In this document: one piece after another, positions 1-12,237 of the stretch | How the letters are laid out: each line of letters starts with the position of its first letter | Position numbering within the stretch: position 1 is the stretch's first letter | Assembly (NCBI RefSeq): GCF_042242105.1 | Contig: NC_092017.1 | Span: forward strand, 14,611,932-14,675,931 | DNA: 64,000 nt | Reading direction: 5' to 3' | Source: Pempheris klunzingeri | Lineage: Eukaryota; Chordata; Actinopteri; Acropomatiformes; Pempheridae | The notes under the pieces: model-generated | Seen by the model: only the letters and a program-made list of their open reading frames with translations | The model's database searches: none | Told to the model about the DNA's origin: nothing | Made by a program: the position numbers and the translations under genes

Positions 1-448
1 CAGCATCCTCTGTGGAAGCTAAAAGTTCTCAAAATTGCACACCCCAGAGTTTTCGTTCAAGGACAACAGGCCGCCTCATTCTCACAAATTCTGAAAGATT
101 TGTGACAACAAATATTGGATGGGCGGTGTTATTTCTGTAGTGTCACATGATAATTTTGCATGTTTATTATTGGCATGTGTACACGGCGCGCTGCAGACAG
201 ATCCAGGCGGGTCCTGCAGGTAGAGATAAGAGTTTCAGCAGAAAGAGGCTCTGTGAGTTGTCCTTAGCACTGGCTGCTGGGTGATCAATACTCTCTGTAC
301 CGGAGCCGGCTGTCTAGCGTACTGCAGGGACACAGATAAGACGCCGCATGAGCTGTTTTATAACTATGCTCTGTAACAGGTTCGGTTGAAGACATTGTGT
401 ATCTTCATTACTCGGTTTTGTTCGTCACCTTGTACGTTTCCCCTCCAG

Positions 449-984
449 GCCCCTGCTGGATGCTTTCGACAAATGCTATTACATCACAATTCCCTATGAG
501 GAGTGCAAGAGAAGGAGAAGGTGAGAGTGCACAAAAGACTGATTTTATACAGTTTACATTTTGATAGCTACATACTCACATTTACACTTTCCGAAATCAT
601 TGACTTCAGTTGTTTTCCCACCATAATTCAGTGTGTTGTCATTATATTTAGGACAAGACAGTACACCGTCCCCGACCCTCCCGGCCTGTTTGATGGCCAC
701 GTTTGGCCGATGTACTTGAAGCACAGGAGAGCGATGGAGGCCAGCGAATTGCATATTGGTATGTTGCTTTTATTCAGTTTGCTATATCAGAACATATTTG
801 CCAGATCAATATTTTCTTATTAGTTGCTTATGCTTCCTTTTGCAAGTACAATAATCCAGTGTATCCCAAACCTGCTCCTGAGGGCACTCTGTCCTGCATG
901 TTTAAGATGTTTCCCTGCTTGTCATCCGGCTCTACAGAAGTCTGATAACAACACATTCATTTGACTCGGGTTTGTTGGAGCAGG

Positions 985-1023
<39 letters not shown>

Positions 1024-1246
1024 GGTAGTGCAGTGGGCCTCCAGGAGCAGGTTTGGAGAAACTCTGTAGTAACCTTTTTTTTCCAAGTTTTCCCTCCTTG
1101 GTACTATTTTTAAGGACAATTTTCAAACGTGATTAACTGGTAAACTGTGTGTGTTTGCAGAGTACCTGGATGGTATGAAGCACAAAGAGGAGATCTACAA
1201 TCAGGTGTATGAGGACATTCAGAACAATCTGCTCAATCGCTTATAG
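449..1246 (+). CDS. nmrk2: Nicotinamide riboside kinase 2, last three coding exons (5' part outside window)
   Basis: Phosphorylates nicotinamide riboside to NMN in the cytosol as an NAD+ salvage step; the NMRK2 form is enriched in muscle in mammals. Three exons join in frame: 449-520, 652-758 and 1161-1246 (TAG 1244-1246). They read PLLDAFDKCYYITIPYEECK, then TVPDPPGLFDGHVWPMYLKH, then EYLDGMKHKEEIYNQVYEDI and NNLLNRL. The TVPDPPG and DIQNNLLNR wording favours NMRK2 over NMRK1. The P-loop and N-terminal half must lie left of position 1; I see no further exon in 1-448. The frame ends shortly after LLNR, without the longer tail of human NMRK2. Oddly, the stop codon is followed immediately by a GTAAG donor, so the 3'UTR appears to continue in an exon from 1508. 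Introns and exon joins are read by eye; family assignment is from recognised protein wording. Confidence 0.93.
990..1018. repeat. Poly(T) tract in nmrk2 intron
   Basis: An uninterrupted run of about 29 T in the intron between the last two nmrk2 coding exons. A sequence downstream of it (about 1020-1050) resembles the inverse of one upstream (about 865-890, cctgctcctgagggcact), so the tract may belong to a small fold-back or an A-tailed insertion. Confidence 0.5.
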
Positions 1247-1507
1247 GTAAGAAGTATGTTTATCATTTCTGGTTGACAGAAATTACATTTAGGGTTTTTT
1301 AGTTTTCAAATGTATATCTTACGACTCAGCCAGTGTCTTTTCTACAGTTAAAAATGTTCTGCTTTTGAAAAAAAAAAAGCATTTACTTTGGAAGCAAAAC
1401 ATACATTTTCAGAAATAAAAATGTAAAGGAGCCCTGTTGATACGATTTTTAAGAGGATGTTAGAGTTTACGACCTCCTAACAATATTTCTCTCTGTCCTT
1501 CTTGCAG

Positions 1508-1785
1508 CAGAAGGAGACTCCTCTTCATCCCTGTACAGACCTTGTAAATAGTCCTAAGGATTCTTTTTTTATGAAGCTTTTCTAATTTTATTCTTTGTTT
1601 GTATATGGAACAAAGCAATGTTAATTTATCATTATGGTTTTAACTTTTTTTTTTTTTTTTTTTGCCATGAGAATGATTGTTGGACGGAACATTTGTACGT
1701 TACTGTTACGTTAAACCTCTCGCATGTACTGGACCATTTGTCACATTGTCCTGCCTCAAAAAATTAAAAGAATGTTTTCGGTTTT
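1508..1785 (+). other. nmrk2: nmrk2 3'UTR exon with polyadenylation signal
   Basis: A CTTGCAG acceptor ends at 1507 and would accept the donor that directly abuts the nmrk2 stop codon at 1246/1247. The exon carries no continuing coding frame. An ATTAAA hexamer at 1763-1768 is the best polyadenylation signal, so the transcript probably ends near 1785. The exon and its end are inferred, not proven. Confidence 0.55.
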
Positions 1786-3155
1786 TATGAACTTATAAAA
1801 GCCGACGTGTCTACTTTATCTGACCTAAAATATTAAATACAGCCGTTACAATTGTGAATATCGATAACCTGACTGGTATTGGTATGCAGTTGTGTAGACG
1901 CTGGCCAACACCCATAACCTTGTTTTATAACACCCGTCTGTACCAATAGTACGCTCATCTTGTTCCAGATGTTGATACATGTGTCAATTCATTTTACAAA
2001 CATCTTAGAGAACCAGAGGACTAATGTGTTATGCTTGGTAGACAAAAGTTATTTTGAGAGAATGTAAATCAACCATTAAACAATATTGGAGGGTATAAGG
2101 AGCCCCTCAAACTGTACATTTGTTAAGGTTTGGGTTCCCTTTACAGATTATTTCAGAGGGCAAATGGCCTTGGATGTAACTGATATTAATGTGCCCCACT
2201 GAGCATGGCTCCATGCACAGTTTATCTGAAGTATGCTTAGGATATCTTTTCAAAATGACACATTAGACCACCCACAGCCTGTATCTGAAGAGGCCACTTC
2301 ATTACCGGGCTCTGGACACTGGAGATACAGCATATCGTCATGCAGTCATTCATCTTGTCCTGAACTGGCCTGAATTTAGTGACAATGAAATTGAAACACA
2401 CATTAAATACATTTCAAACAAATTTAATGCAAAAAAGTTAAGTCTGTAATGAATGCAGCATATGTACGAGTCTATTGGTGACTGCTAATCGTTTTCTCTG
2501 GCTGTCAGGACCAAGTGTTTTGACCTGTGATTTGTTGTTTTCTGGTGGGTTTTTGTACACTTGTTCAAACAGTTAAAAAAGACAAATGGTTGGCAAGATT
2601 GAGAAGGACAAGAAGAAACGTAATTGCTTATTTTTCTGTATTTTTTTTTTTTGTAATACTGGGTATTCCACTGACGAAGAGGAAGATCAGAGCCTGTTTT
2701 ATCAGTGGCTATAGATGAAGAAACTGGACCACTGTGGATTTCATGTAGCTCAGTTTCAGCTGGACCTTCTAAACATGATCTAACTGACAAGACATGTAAT
2801 AACTTATTACTAATTATCTGAACACCGGATTTACAGCATATAAACTATACATGAAATAAATTACTATTCAGCCTTATATCAGTATTCACTCCCTTCTCTG
2901 CATGTTGTGAAAAATGGATTTTATTGGAGCGGGAATGACCCATAACAGTCCATAATTTTAAAGTGGGACTGAAATATTACATGGTTTTTAAAAATATTTA
3001 CAAATTAAAATCGGAATAGTTCTGAGTGCCTATGTATTTGCCTCTTCCTGTGAAACCCCAAACTAAGCTCAGACACAACTAATTACCTTAAAGAAGTCAC
3101 ATAAGTAGTTAAGTAGAGTGTATTTATATTAATCTCAATATAAATACACCTGTTA
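1786..3155. other. Intergenic, nothing recognised
   Basis: AT-rich DNA between the nmrk2 3' end and the Tc1-like remnant. Only short homopolymer runs are seen, for example T(12) near 2640. No spliced homology was found on either strand. Confidence 0.6.
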
Positions 3156-3159
3156 ATAA

Positions 3160-4170
3160 AAGAGTTTGAGAGCATTACTGAACAAACAGCATTGTGGAAA
3201 TCAAGCTCAGGGGTAAAGCTGCTGAATTGCAAAGCAGGGTTAGGTTCTAAAAGAAAATTCCAAGCCTTGATAATACCATTAAATCCATCATTAGAAAATG
3301 GAAAGAGTCCACCTAAACTGACAGACGAGGAGAGTGTTAGTGGTGAATCTGGAGAAGCTCCGGTGTGACAATCTGTCCACAGCACAACTATTCACTGTGC
3401 ACTCCAAAAATCTGGCCTTTATGGAAAAGTGGCGAGAGGAAAGCCCTAAGGAACCTCACAAGCCATGTGAGAGATGCAGCAAATGTGTGGAAGAAGAAAC
3501 TCCGCTCAGAGGAGACCACAACTGAACAATTTGGCACTGATGCAGGATGTTATGTGTGGGGGGAAACCGAGTGTTGCACCTCATCCTGAGCACAGCATCC
3601 TCACAGTGAAACATGGACATGGCAGCATGATGCTCTCTGTGGGGATGCTTTTCACCGGAGGGTGCTGGTAAACTGCTTTGGACTGAGGGCGAGATGGGCA
3701 GAGTCAAATACAGGGCGATTCTTCAAGAGATCCTGTTTCATTCTGCAGGAGAGTAGAGAGGGGGGCTATGGATCACCTTCCAGCAAGACAATGACCCTGA
3801 ACATCCAGCCAGAGGGCTTCACTCAGTGGCCAAACCTGTAAACTGCTCTTCGTCCAACCTGACTGAGCTGGAAGTATTTTAGAAATAAGAATGGACAGAA
3901 GCTGCATAACCCCGAAAGACTTGCTGCAGTAAATGCCGACCCTACCCACCCAGTATAGACTCAGAGGAGGTGAATACATGTGCATCCCACAGATGTCTGC
4001 GTTTGTGTCACAGTAAAAAAGTGTTTGCACTTTCAAAGCACATTGTAAAATATGGGCCCAATAACAAGGGTCTGAATTCCTGGTTGCAACACTGTAAAAT
4101 GTGGAAACGTCCAAAGTGGGGTGAATACTTACAAAAGGCACGGCGCATCCAGGATGAGCCAATTTTCTTG
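3160..4170 (+). mobile_element. Degenerate Tc1/mariner-type DNA transposon (transposase pseudogene)
   Basis: The stretch follows the order of a fish/amphibian Tc1-like transposase gene. The N-terminal DNA-binding part appears as 'aaagcagggttaggttctaa' near 3231. Then comes a block reading SKNLAFMEKWREESPK-like residues (3400-3450), then 'SVAPHPEHSILTVKHGHGSM' (3570-3630), then a QQDNDPEH motif (3781-3804) that contains the second catalytic Asp region of DDE/D transposases, and finally the LAAVNA-like tail and AATACTT-type terminal sequence (about 4125). These blocks lie in different frames with stops between them, and a large part after QDNDPEH is missing, so the copy is dead. Clean terminal inverted repeats and a TA duplication could not be fixed by eye; ends are approximate. 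Confidence 0.85.
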
Positions 4171-5620
4171 ACTCTATTTCTGTTGAACACCTATATCTGT
4201 CCTCCTGGGGGTTTTCAACTGTGTGGCTCTGAAATAGCTGCCCTCGCTTGCCTCAAGTAGATGCCTGAGTAGGTCATAGACTAAGCGCAAGATTCAGGCT
4301 ATTAGCACTAGATTTACAGCGGCTGAGGCCCCAGGCACGTGTTGATATCACCGATGTTTCCACATGTATAAATAGGCCAGAATAATTTCTCCTTTCCCCC
4401 TCAGGGAATACCTCATCCTGTCAGAGTAGTTAGTGTGAACTCCGGCTCATCACACCACAGCTAAACAAAGAACAGGTCACGCAGGGGCATTTATTTTGAG
4501 GCTCCTCATTTCCAAAGAATGTCAAAAATCAATACGACTTTAATTAGAGGGGCAAAGAGCTGTTTGGATGTCAAAATCTTTCGAAGCTTTCACTGCTCGG
4601 TCACAGCGCTGGTGATCTGGGTCACTTTGAGTCCCAGTTGTGGAAACCTTGTGTTTAAAAAGCAGCAGAGAGCAACAGTCAACTTTAGGCCCCTGCTTCT
4701 AAGTTTCCCCTTCTTTTTATTGACTCCCTTCATAGCCACTACCACACTTTGAGTTCCTAATGACATCAGCTGGAGGCGCACGTAATCTGTCATGTGTGTG
4801 TCTTGTGGAAATGGAGTGACAAGGTGATTGTTGTGACTCTCTAACAGGTGGACGTGGTGTAAACCACACTGGCCTGAGCTCCCGGTGCTAAAAATGACGG
4901 GGGTATGTGTGATGGCTGTGAAAGCACACACACAGGTGGATCCGTCCACCAAGGGCAAACATGAACGGAACAAAAAACACTCCGATGACGATACACACAC
5001 ACGTATAATCACACTCTGAGGGTTTACAATGTTACGTGTGCTGGCTGCATGGGTGTATACGTGCACATTGGGGCCGGCTGAAACAGTGGCTACTTTATCC
5101 CAAGCTTCTTTACAGTGAAAACAAATCCAGTCTAGACATTTTTCTGGACAAACTTGACCTCATTACCCACAGCTTGGGTGAGACATGTGACTGAAACACA
5201 TCCATCCAACGTCAGTACCATCAGGTACACGAGTGCTACACTGAGTTTTACACTGAGTGTTTTCATTTTACATACAGAACATTGTAATGTAACTGTTCGT
5301 CCCAGGCTTGATTTTGTGTCTCTCAAATGCCTCTTTGGATTAGAGGTGCTGGATGAATTTCATCTCACAAGGTAAAACACATGCACGAGGTAAATCAGAC
5401 ACATTGTGAAATGGAGTCAACAACACGTGTATACTGAGATCTTTCCTTTTGGATTGACTGTTTATTGGCATGACAGATTTGAAGCCTATATTTCCAAAGT
5501 AGGACATAAAACCTCTTCTGAATGTGCGTCATATGACACTGAGGTTTATTACCTCCACGGAAGGACTCTCCCTCTGTGTTTTAGCATGTGAGCTCAAGTT
5601 ATTATACTAACCACATGTTC
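4171..5620. other. Intergenic, no gene recognised
   Basis: No splice-linked protein homology on either strand. The 158-codon minus-strand frame at 4590-5066 has no recognisable domain or bias and overlaps a TG/CA-rich stretch, so I treat it as chance. Confidence 0.55.
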
Positions 5621-5624
5621 ACAT

Positions 5625-6105
5625 TCAGACTCACCAGTGGAGAACAACAGAGTACAACCTAAGTACAATTTTAAGGTACTTTCCATTTTATCTTAACTTA
5701 TACTCCACTATATGTCAGAGAGAAATATTATATAATTTACTTCCCTATATTCATCATATGTCTAGAGTTAGCAGATACTTTTCAGATTCATATTTTACAA
5801 ACAGAACCTGCAAGCAGCTTATGAAACATGATGTTTTGTAAAGGATTACACAATGCAAATGTATGCAAGACAGTTCAAATTAGCTGCAGCGCTACACAAA
5901 ATTTAAATGCTGCTCACATCTTAATGCATCAGTAATAATCACAAAACATTATAATGTATGATAATATAATCCTGAAAGAGGCCATCATGCTGCATTATGA
6001 ATACTTTTACTTCAAGTACATTTTATTGCTACTACTTTCGTACTTTTACTCAAGATTTTCAATGCAGCATTTTTACTTGCAGCAGAATGTTTTTCCACTG
6101 TTTTA
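5625..6105 (+). repeat. Interspersed teleost repeat ('tacttttact' family), near full-length copy
   Basis: Starts near 'aagtacaattttaaggtac' and includes an AATATTATATAATTTACT-like segment, 'aatgctgctcacatcttaat' with 'gcatcagtaataatcacaaa', and 'gaatacttttacttcaagta' followed by 'cgtacttttactcaagattt'. I recognise this order from a very common non-coding repeat of percomorph fish that ends in strings of ACTTTTACTT. Two fragments of the same family lie in inverse orientation at 14090-14205 and 17438-17515. The transposition class is not clear to me. Confidence 0.7.
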
Positions 6106-8085
6106 GTGCTAATTTTTCTGATAATGTCATATTCGGACAAGTAATTACACAAAGGTAGCTGCCTCTGTCAGAGGAGAAACAGACAGATAGTAATAGTGGT
6201 AATAAGAAACAGGTACAAAAATAATTAATTAGAAATAAAAAAAAAGTAAATAAAACATCAACAAAAGAACGATTTACATAGTGAGGGACAATGTATGAAT
6301 ACATCTTTATTCTCTTACACAAGAGAAAATGAAAGAAAAATACGGCCGAGTATAGTGTTACTTTCCACGGACAGATGTAGGAACTTCAAGTCAGTCACAG
6401 TTATTTGGAGAGGGTGACTTTGTCTTCACTTTCTCCACCAAGTTTCTAGGTTATTTCTGGACATTTGCAAAGCAAACAGACCTCTAATAAAAATCCTTTG
6501 TGTTCATCCCAAGCCAGCGTTCATTGATGGTGTCAGATCCAACATGTGGGGACATCAGTGCTGGGCGAGGCGGTGGCTTCAATCATGTGTGTCAACGAGT
6601 TAGGGGCAGAGGAGGAGTGTCACTGTCTCTGAGATCTTAAGTACTTACACTGTGAGAAGCCACCCGACATGCTGGAGGAGTGACACCGATCTGGTCACAG
6701 CCTGTTTGATCCAACAACACCTGGACTCTGTGATAATGTCCCACGACACACACACACACACACACACACTCCCCATCTCATGTTTCTCACACTCACTCGT
6801 GGATTTCTACTCTCTCAGATTGTTGAAAAGCTCAGAGTGCCTGCCAGGGTGTGTGGGTATATTTAGAGGGGGGCTCTTGTAGTGTTGGCACAGGAGGTTT
6901 TTATACGCTCAGATCTCCTCTAATCCTCAGAGCGGTGGTTGCTTTTGTCACCATGCACTCAGGTCTGGCACCACGCTACTTACTCTGTGCCACCGCCAGA
7001 GTGTCTGTGGCAGAGAATGAATGGGACAGAATAAAGGCAAAGGTGAGGGCCTCTCACCTACTTCAGTCTAATCCTGTGCACACACATGAGACCTGGAAAG
7101 TCCTTGAATATTTTCAGGGTTAAGAAGAATAAAATTAAGTTTTACAAGTTTTCCAGACTTCATTTGAAATATTTGCCTTTTTTCAGTGTGCCACAGTGAT
7201 TTTAGGCCCATTCTGCAATTAATTTAATGGTAGAAATGAAAAGAGACTTGTCTCGTGTGTTACAGTAGCTTTACATTAGTGGTCTGTAGTCTAATATATG
7301 AAGGGTGTCAAGCCCTTTAAACATGACCTGACTTTGAGGCGTGTCAGACAGCACAAGTTTGAAGTCCAGACATCCTTTACTAAACACACATTTAAGGACC
7401 TGAGTTTGGGGTTTTAAAGGGTCAGTGACTTCAAAGATGGATTCATGATACCAGATCGTTTGATCTACACCAAGAGGAGCAGACCTTTCTACTCACTGCG
7501 TTGTCATCTTCTTTTTCATTCAAGTTCAAAGCTGGAAAATGACACCTACAAAAGTCACGAGACTTTGGTAAACGTGCTGTAGGTCACCAGAGGCTGACTT
7601 TTAGTGAGGGTCCACCGCCATCATGTGGTCTCAGTGTGAGGATTCAACAGGTTCAGATGTGGTCAGTGAGGCACAATCAGCTCCTTACAGGACTAGTCAC
7701 TGTAATCTTAATGCACTTAAGGAATCACATATAAATACTGGAAATATAACCAAAAATTCAAGAGTTTCATGTGAACCACCACTGTTGTTTTGGGTATTTT
7801 TGTAACTGTTAATGTCCCGCTCTATTAACGGTGGTGAAATGGTTAAACTGAGACGTGTGTGGCTCCTTGCTGTTCATGAGTGGGTAAAAGCATTTTTCCG
7901 TGAGTAAGTCAGACAACAAACACATGAAGACGTCTCAAACCCAAACTCTCTCTCTCTGTGTAGTGATGCTGTGCGCAACTGCGTAACGGACTCCAGTGTG
8001 TTCAAAACACCACCCCATCACCCCTGTTCGTGGTGAATGTCTCAGTGCTGGGGCTCTTCAGTCAGAGACACGGTCACGCTGGGCC
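6106..8085. other. Intergenic and 5' region of the lysyl oxidase gene
   Basis: Contains a (CA)n tract at 6745-6769 and otherwise unremarkable sequence. The lox-like 5'UTR and promoter should lie in the last few hundred bases; a CT run ('actctctctctctgtgtag' near 7946) could be a splice acceptor for an untranslated leader. No TATA box or CpG-dense block stands out. Confidence 0.45.
6745..6769. repeat. (CA)n microsatellite
   Basis: About 12 uninterrupted CA units upstream of the lysyl oxidase gene. Confidence 0.9.
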
Positions 8086-11000
8086 ATGGAGAATTTTGTG
8101 CTATTGGTAATCTGCTTTCTGGATGTTCTGGTGTGTTTGGGCACCGGTCAGCACCATTTACGCGCACATGTCGGACCGTGGAGAAACCGGATTCAGTGGG
8201 AGAATAACGGCCAGGTGTACAGTTTACTGAGCACGGGGACTCAATATCGCTCACCTGCGCAGATCAGAAGACGCACTCAGCTCTTATTGACAAGTAAAAG
8301 CGGTTTCAACCGACTTCCCCCTCCTGTTGCTCTCAGTAGATCCACAAGAACCGGATCTAGAGACCTCGAAGACGCAGCCAGGCGTCACTCTCAACATAAC
8401 GAACTCACTCAGATGGATGTGTCGGTCCTTGGTGCTGATGCGGGTCAGTATTTACTCGCCTCGGGACGACCCGGGACACGCAGTCAGCCCCCACCGCGCC
8501 GCGCAACCACCGGAGAGGCTGCAGCTGAGGGGTATCGTTCACATCAGGCACCGTCTAACAGCAGCTCCGCCGCTTTCACCCACATCCAGGAGTTCTCCGG
8601 CAGCGGAGTCCCACGAGGAGGCCGCAGTACACCTGGAGATGATGCTGGCGCGCAACAGGCCACTGCGCCACTGGGAAGTTCGCCGGACTTTACGCACAGC
8701 CGGGGCGGCGGGATGAGGTCTGAGAGCTCGGAATCACCTGCCCGGTCACCTGCCACGGCTGGATGGGTCACCATTTCTGAGGATACTGGGAATGCACGTC
8801 GCATCGCGCAGCAAACCAGTTTAGTAGACGCTCGCAGTGCGCAAAGAGCGCACTCACTAACCAGAGTCACGCTGGAGTCAAATGTTTCTCCCACAGCGCT
8901 GTCCGGTAACAGCGTAGAAATACACGTTCCTCGGCCAAGGCCGGATGCAACACGGACTGCAGACTTAAGCGACCCACGGGATCCACACAGTATTCATCAC
9001 AGGAACTCAGTCTTCTACAACGTTTATCCTCCGGACCGCAGGAACAGGATCACTGCGCGCCCTCCACCTGGACCGGGCTATGGCACCAGGTTCTTCCACA
9101 ACGGTGAGGAGTTTAACCAAAATGTAAAAGTGGTAACACACACAGTTTGAACATAATGAAAAACATGTTTCTGAACTGCTCAACGGGCCCTACCAATTAC
9201 AACTTTGGTGAAGCATTGAGTGGAGCAATGATGAGGCGCAGATGCCTCATTTTCACCTTCGAAGTTTAAATCCCCCTTTTCTCCCTCTAATGCACATTAG
9301 ACGCATTTTAATGAGAGTGAGAGTTAATGGCACCTTATGACAAAACTAATGAGAGCCTCTGAGCAAAATTAAAATGAAGTGGCTGACTGAAAAACTAGGA
9401 ACGAGTCATTGGTTGTTAGCCTGCAGCAGCGGAGGACAAATTACCTCTATAATGATCATTTAATATATCCAAAGTTCTCCATTCACTAATCTGCTCAAGT
9501 ATGCCATTGTAGTATTTTGTATCAAATGTCCTGAGGCATCAAAAGTAAAATTAATTAATCAATCCAATACCTTCATAGTACATTGTCAACAGTTTCCTAT
9601 ATTTTCGTTTTAAATCAGTAGATATAAATCAATATAATCAAATCACCCCACACTTTTCTGTTGATTATCATGAATTCACATGTTTTCTGTCTCAAATTCC
9701 TTGAACAATATAACTGAAAACTGTTCGACTCCTTTTCCACAAGAGAGACTAAAGACCCTGAAACAGTTTGAATCCTCTACTTTTCAAAAGTCTTAATGAA
9801 GCGTTACGATAGCCCTGCATTTCTGGATGTGTCCATGCATGTATTTACGTTAATGTGATTTTTCTGCAGGTCTCCCAGACTTGGTTCCTGACCCTTACTA
9901 CATTCAAGCCGCCTCTTACATCCAGAGAGTGCAGATGTACGCACTTCGCTGTGCTGCTGAAGAGAACTGCCTTTCCAGGTGCATTTTCATTTCTTTGACT
10001 TGTTTGATCACACCACACTGATGTGTCTGTCAGCTCAAGGCCAAACAAACAATCAAATCAGTTGATTAGTGACAGTATAAGAAGATTTAAAAGGTTTTTG
10101 TGATTCTTGTGTTCCCCTTGCTTAGTTATACACATGCTCTCTACTGTGTGATAACATTATATATCTTTGCACACAAAAATCAATGGGGTATAAATTTATA
10201 AATAAATAAAGAACTAATGATAGTCATTTAGGATTCCTTTGAGGTTGCCACATTAGGATGTGTGTTGGCCTGAGTCCCAGTTGGAAGCTGCAGCTGAGTG
10301 ACAGAGCGGCTGGACACAAACCTGGCAACCGCTCGCGAGTCTCTCCTCTGATCTGGGCAGCCGCTTTACCAAGTAAAAGAGGCTCTGAAATGAAGGGCAA
10401 AGGATTTCTGAGGTGAATGCAAAAAATACAGATGCAAGACCAGAAACCACCTCAGTAAATCACCATTACGTGAAGCGGTCAGTGAGGAGGAGAGGGAGTT
10501 CAGAAGTGAAGTGTGTGCGGAGGGTGACATGATGTGAAGATACCACAAATAAAAAGCCGATACAATACGACCTAAACCACCCTGTGTTTTAGGTTTTCTT
10601 TGTGTCATTTCGGTTCATACCGAAGTTGCTCAAGGTAAACTTGGCTCATTCACTTCCTGCTTCCCTTTCCTTCAGGTCTGCGTACCACCCGAGCGTGAGG
10701 GACCTCGACTACAGAGTCCTGCTGCGGTTCCCACAGCGAGTGAAGAACCAAGGAACAGCAGACTTCCTCCCAATGAAGCCCAGACACGAGTGGGAATGGC
10801 ACAGCTGCCACCAGTGAGTCCAGTGCTGTAGTACAAACACACAAACCAGTCCATGAACACCTCGAATACCCCAAAAGACACGTCCTCTAGGCCGGCACCT
10901 TGCTTTTGGTATATGCCAAATTATAAAATGCTTTGGATAAAATTGTTTATTTAAATGCAGCTGTTTACCATTTCCTCAGCACCTCTTCAGAAAAATGAAT

Positions 11001-12237
11001 ACAGCAACCTTTCATATGCTCAGACTGATTGGTAACAAGCGTAAAATTTCAAGAGGCCAAATCATTTCTGCAAAAAAGAACCAATTCTCTATTTGATTAT
11101 CTAGGAAACAGTTCTGTGTTGTGCCAGTTACAGTTTGTTCAGGTCCTTTTTGGTGCTGATAAGTGATCAAACGACAATTTAGCTGTGAGAAAATAAGTGA
11201 CGTCATGAAAACGTTTTCAGGAATAGATAGCGGTTCACTGGAGATGTATTATATGAATGTCTTTTCCTGTTTTATCCTCAACAGGAAGTGGCCATGACCA
11301 CAGAAATTATGACTTTCACAACACAGACTCTGTGTGTGTGTCTCTCTCTGTGTCTCCAGGCATTACCACAGCATGGAGGCCTTCAGTAACTATGACTTGC
11401 TGGACGTCTCCACCGGACAGAAGGTCGCTGAGGGACACAAGGCCAGTTTCTGTCTGGAGGACACGTCCTGTGACCCGGGAGTACGACGGCGCTTCGCCTG
11501 CACTGCTCACACACAGGTTGGTCTTACTGATTCATTCATTTTATTGAAAATGAAATGAAGTTTCATTTGATTACTGTGAGATCAAGCCAACAGAGGAGTA
11601 ATATAAGTTTGGATTTTCTCTCAGGGGCTCGGTCCTGGTTGCTATGATACGTATCATGCCAACATCGACTGCCAGTGGATCGACATCACTGATGTACCAC
11701 CAGGAAACTACATCCTCAAGGTGGGAGTGTGGAACTGTTTTATGAACAGGACGACATAAATGATAATCAGATCAATTATTAACAACATGTAACTGGAATC
11801 AAATGAAATAATTCTGTGTCGTAGCTGTTTTTTACTGCACTTTTATTCCATTTTGTGCCTTTCATTTGAACTTATTTCTAAAATGTAATTTTAATCTTAT
11901 TCTATTTCCTTGCCTTTCATTGCTTATTGTTTTGAAAGTCATTCTAATGCTTTTTTTGCCTCTGTAAAGCACTTTGCATTGCCTTTGTGTTTGAAATGTG
12001 CTGTATAATGTGTTGTGCCTTCTGCTGTGTCTCAGGTGACAGTGAACCCCTCTCAGCTGGTTCAGGAGTCAGACTTCTCCAACAACGAGGTGCTCTGCGA
12101 CATCCGGTACACAGGCAGTTACGTCCAGGCAAGAAACTGCAGGATCACCGTGTAAGTCGGTCTCATGGTGTTCTCGAGATCAGAAGTAAAACAAAGAGCT
12201 CAACACTGACGTCTGTTCTTTATTTCACAGAAGCTGA
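8086..12237 (+). CDS. Secreted lysyl oxidase of the LOX group (candidate loxl5), complete, 7 exons
   Basis: Copper amine oxidase that deaminates lysines in collagen and elastin outside the cell. Exons: 8086-9103, 9870-9978, 10676-10813, 11360-11516, 11625-11720, 12036-12151 and 12231-12237 (TGA), giving 546 aa. The start at 8086 has a strong context (GGGCCATGG) and opens a signal peptide of about 21 residues; an in-frame ATG at 7996 would bury it. Residues 43-55 read [13 protein letters not shown], as in LOX and LOXL1. Residues to about 325 form a low-complexity, Arg/Ser-rich propeptide. [12 protein letters not shown] just before the catalytic domain matches the LOX boundary and argues against LOXL1. 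The catalytic domain (340-546) keeps [13 protein letters not shown] with copper ligands His418, 421, 423 and 425, LTQ Lys449 (EGHKASF) and Tyr484 (CYDTY). No SRCR domains, so not LOXL2-4. It is either lox or teleost loxl5; gene neighbourhood favours loxl5, so no symbol is given. Confidence 0.93.

Noticed and set aside
922-1126. Poly-Lys frames near 1 kb
   Set aside because: They result from a poly(T) run in an nmrk2 intron.
449-1246. Assignment to NMRK1
   Set aside because: TVPDPPGLFDGHVWPMY and DIQNNLLNR are NMRK2-type; NMRK1 has PPDSPGYFDGHVW-type wording.
4590-5066. 158-codon minus-strand frame
   Set aside because: No family wording, no splice context, overlaps CA/TG-rich DNA; best explained by chance.
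7996-8085. Upstream in-frame ATG of the lysyl oxidase gene
   Set aside because: Would put 30 hydrophilic residues before the signal peptide; the ATG at 8086 has a much better context.
8327-8894. Alternative frames inside lysyl oxidase exon 1 (129 aa plus, 116 aa minus)
   Set aside because: Shadows of the propeptide frame, which alone carries the signal peptide, the [13 protein letters not shown] motif and the phase that joins exon 2.
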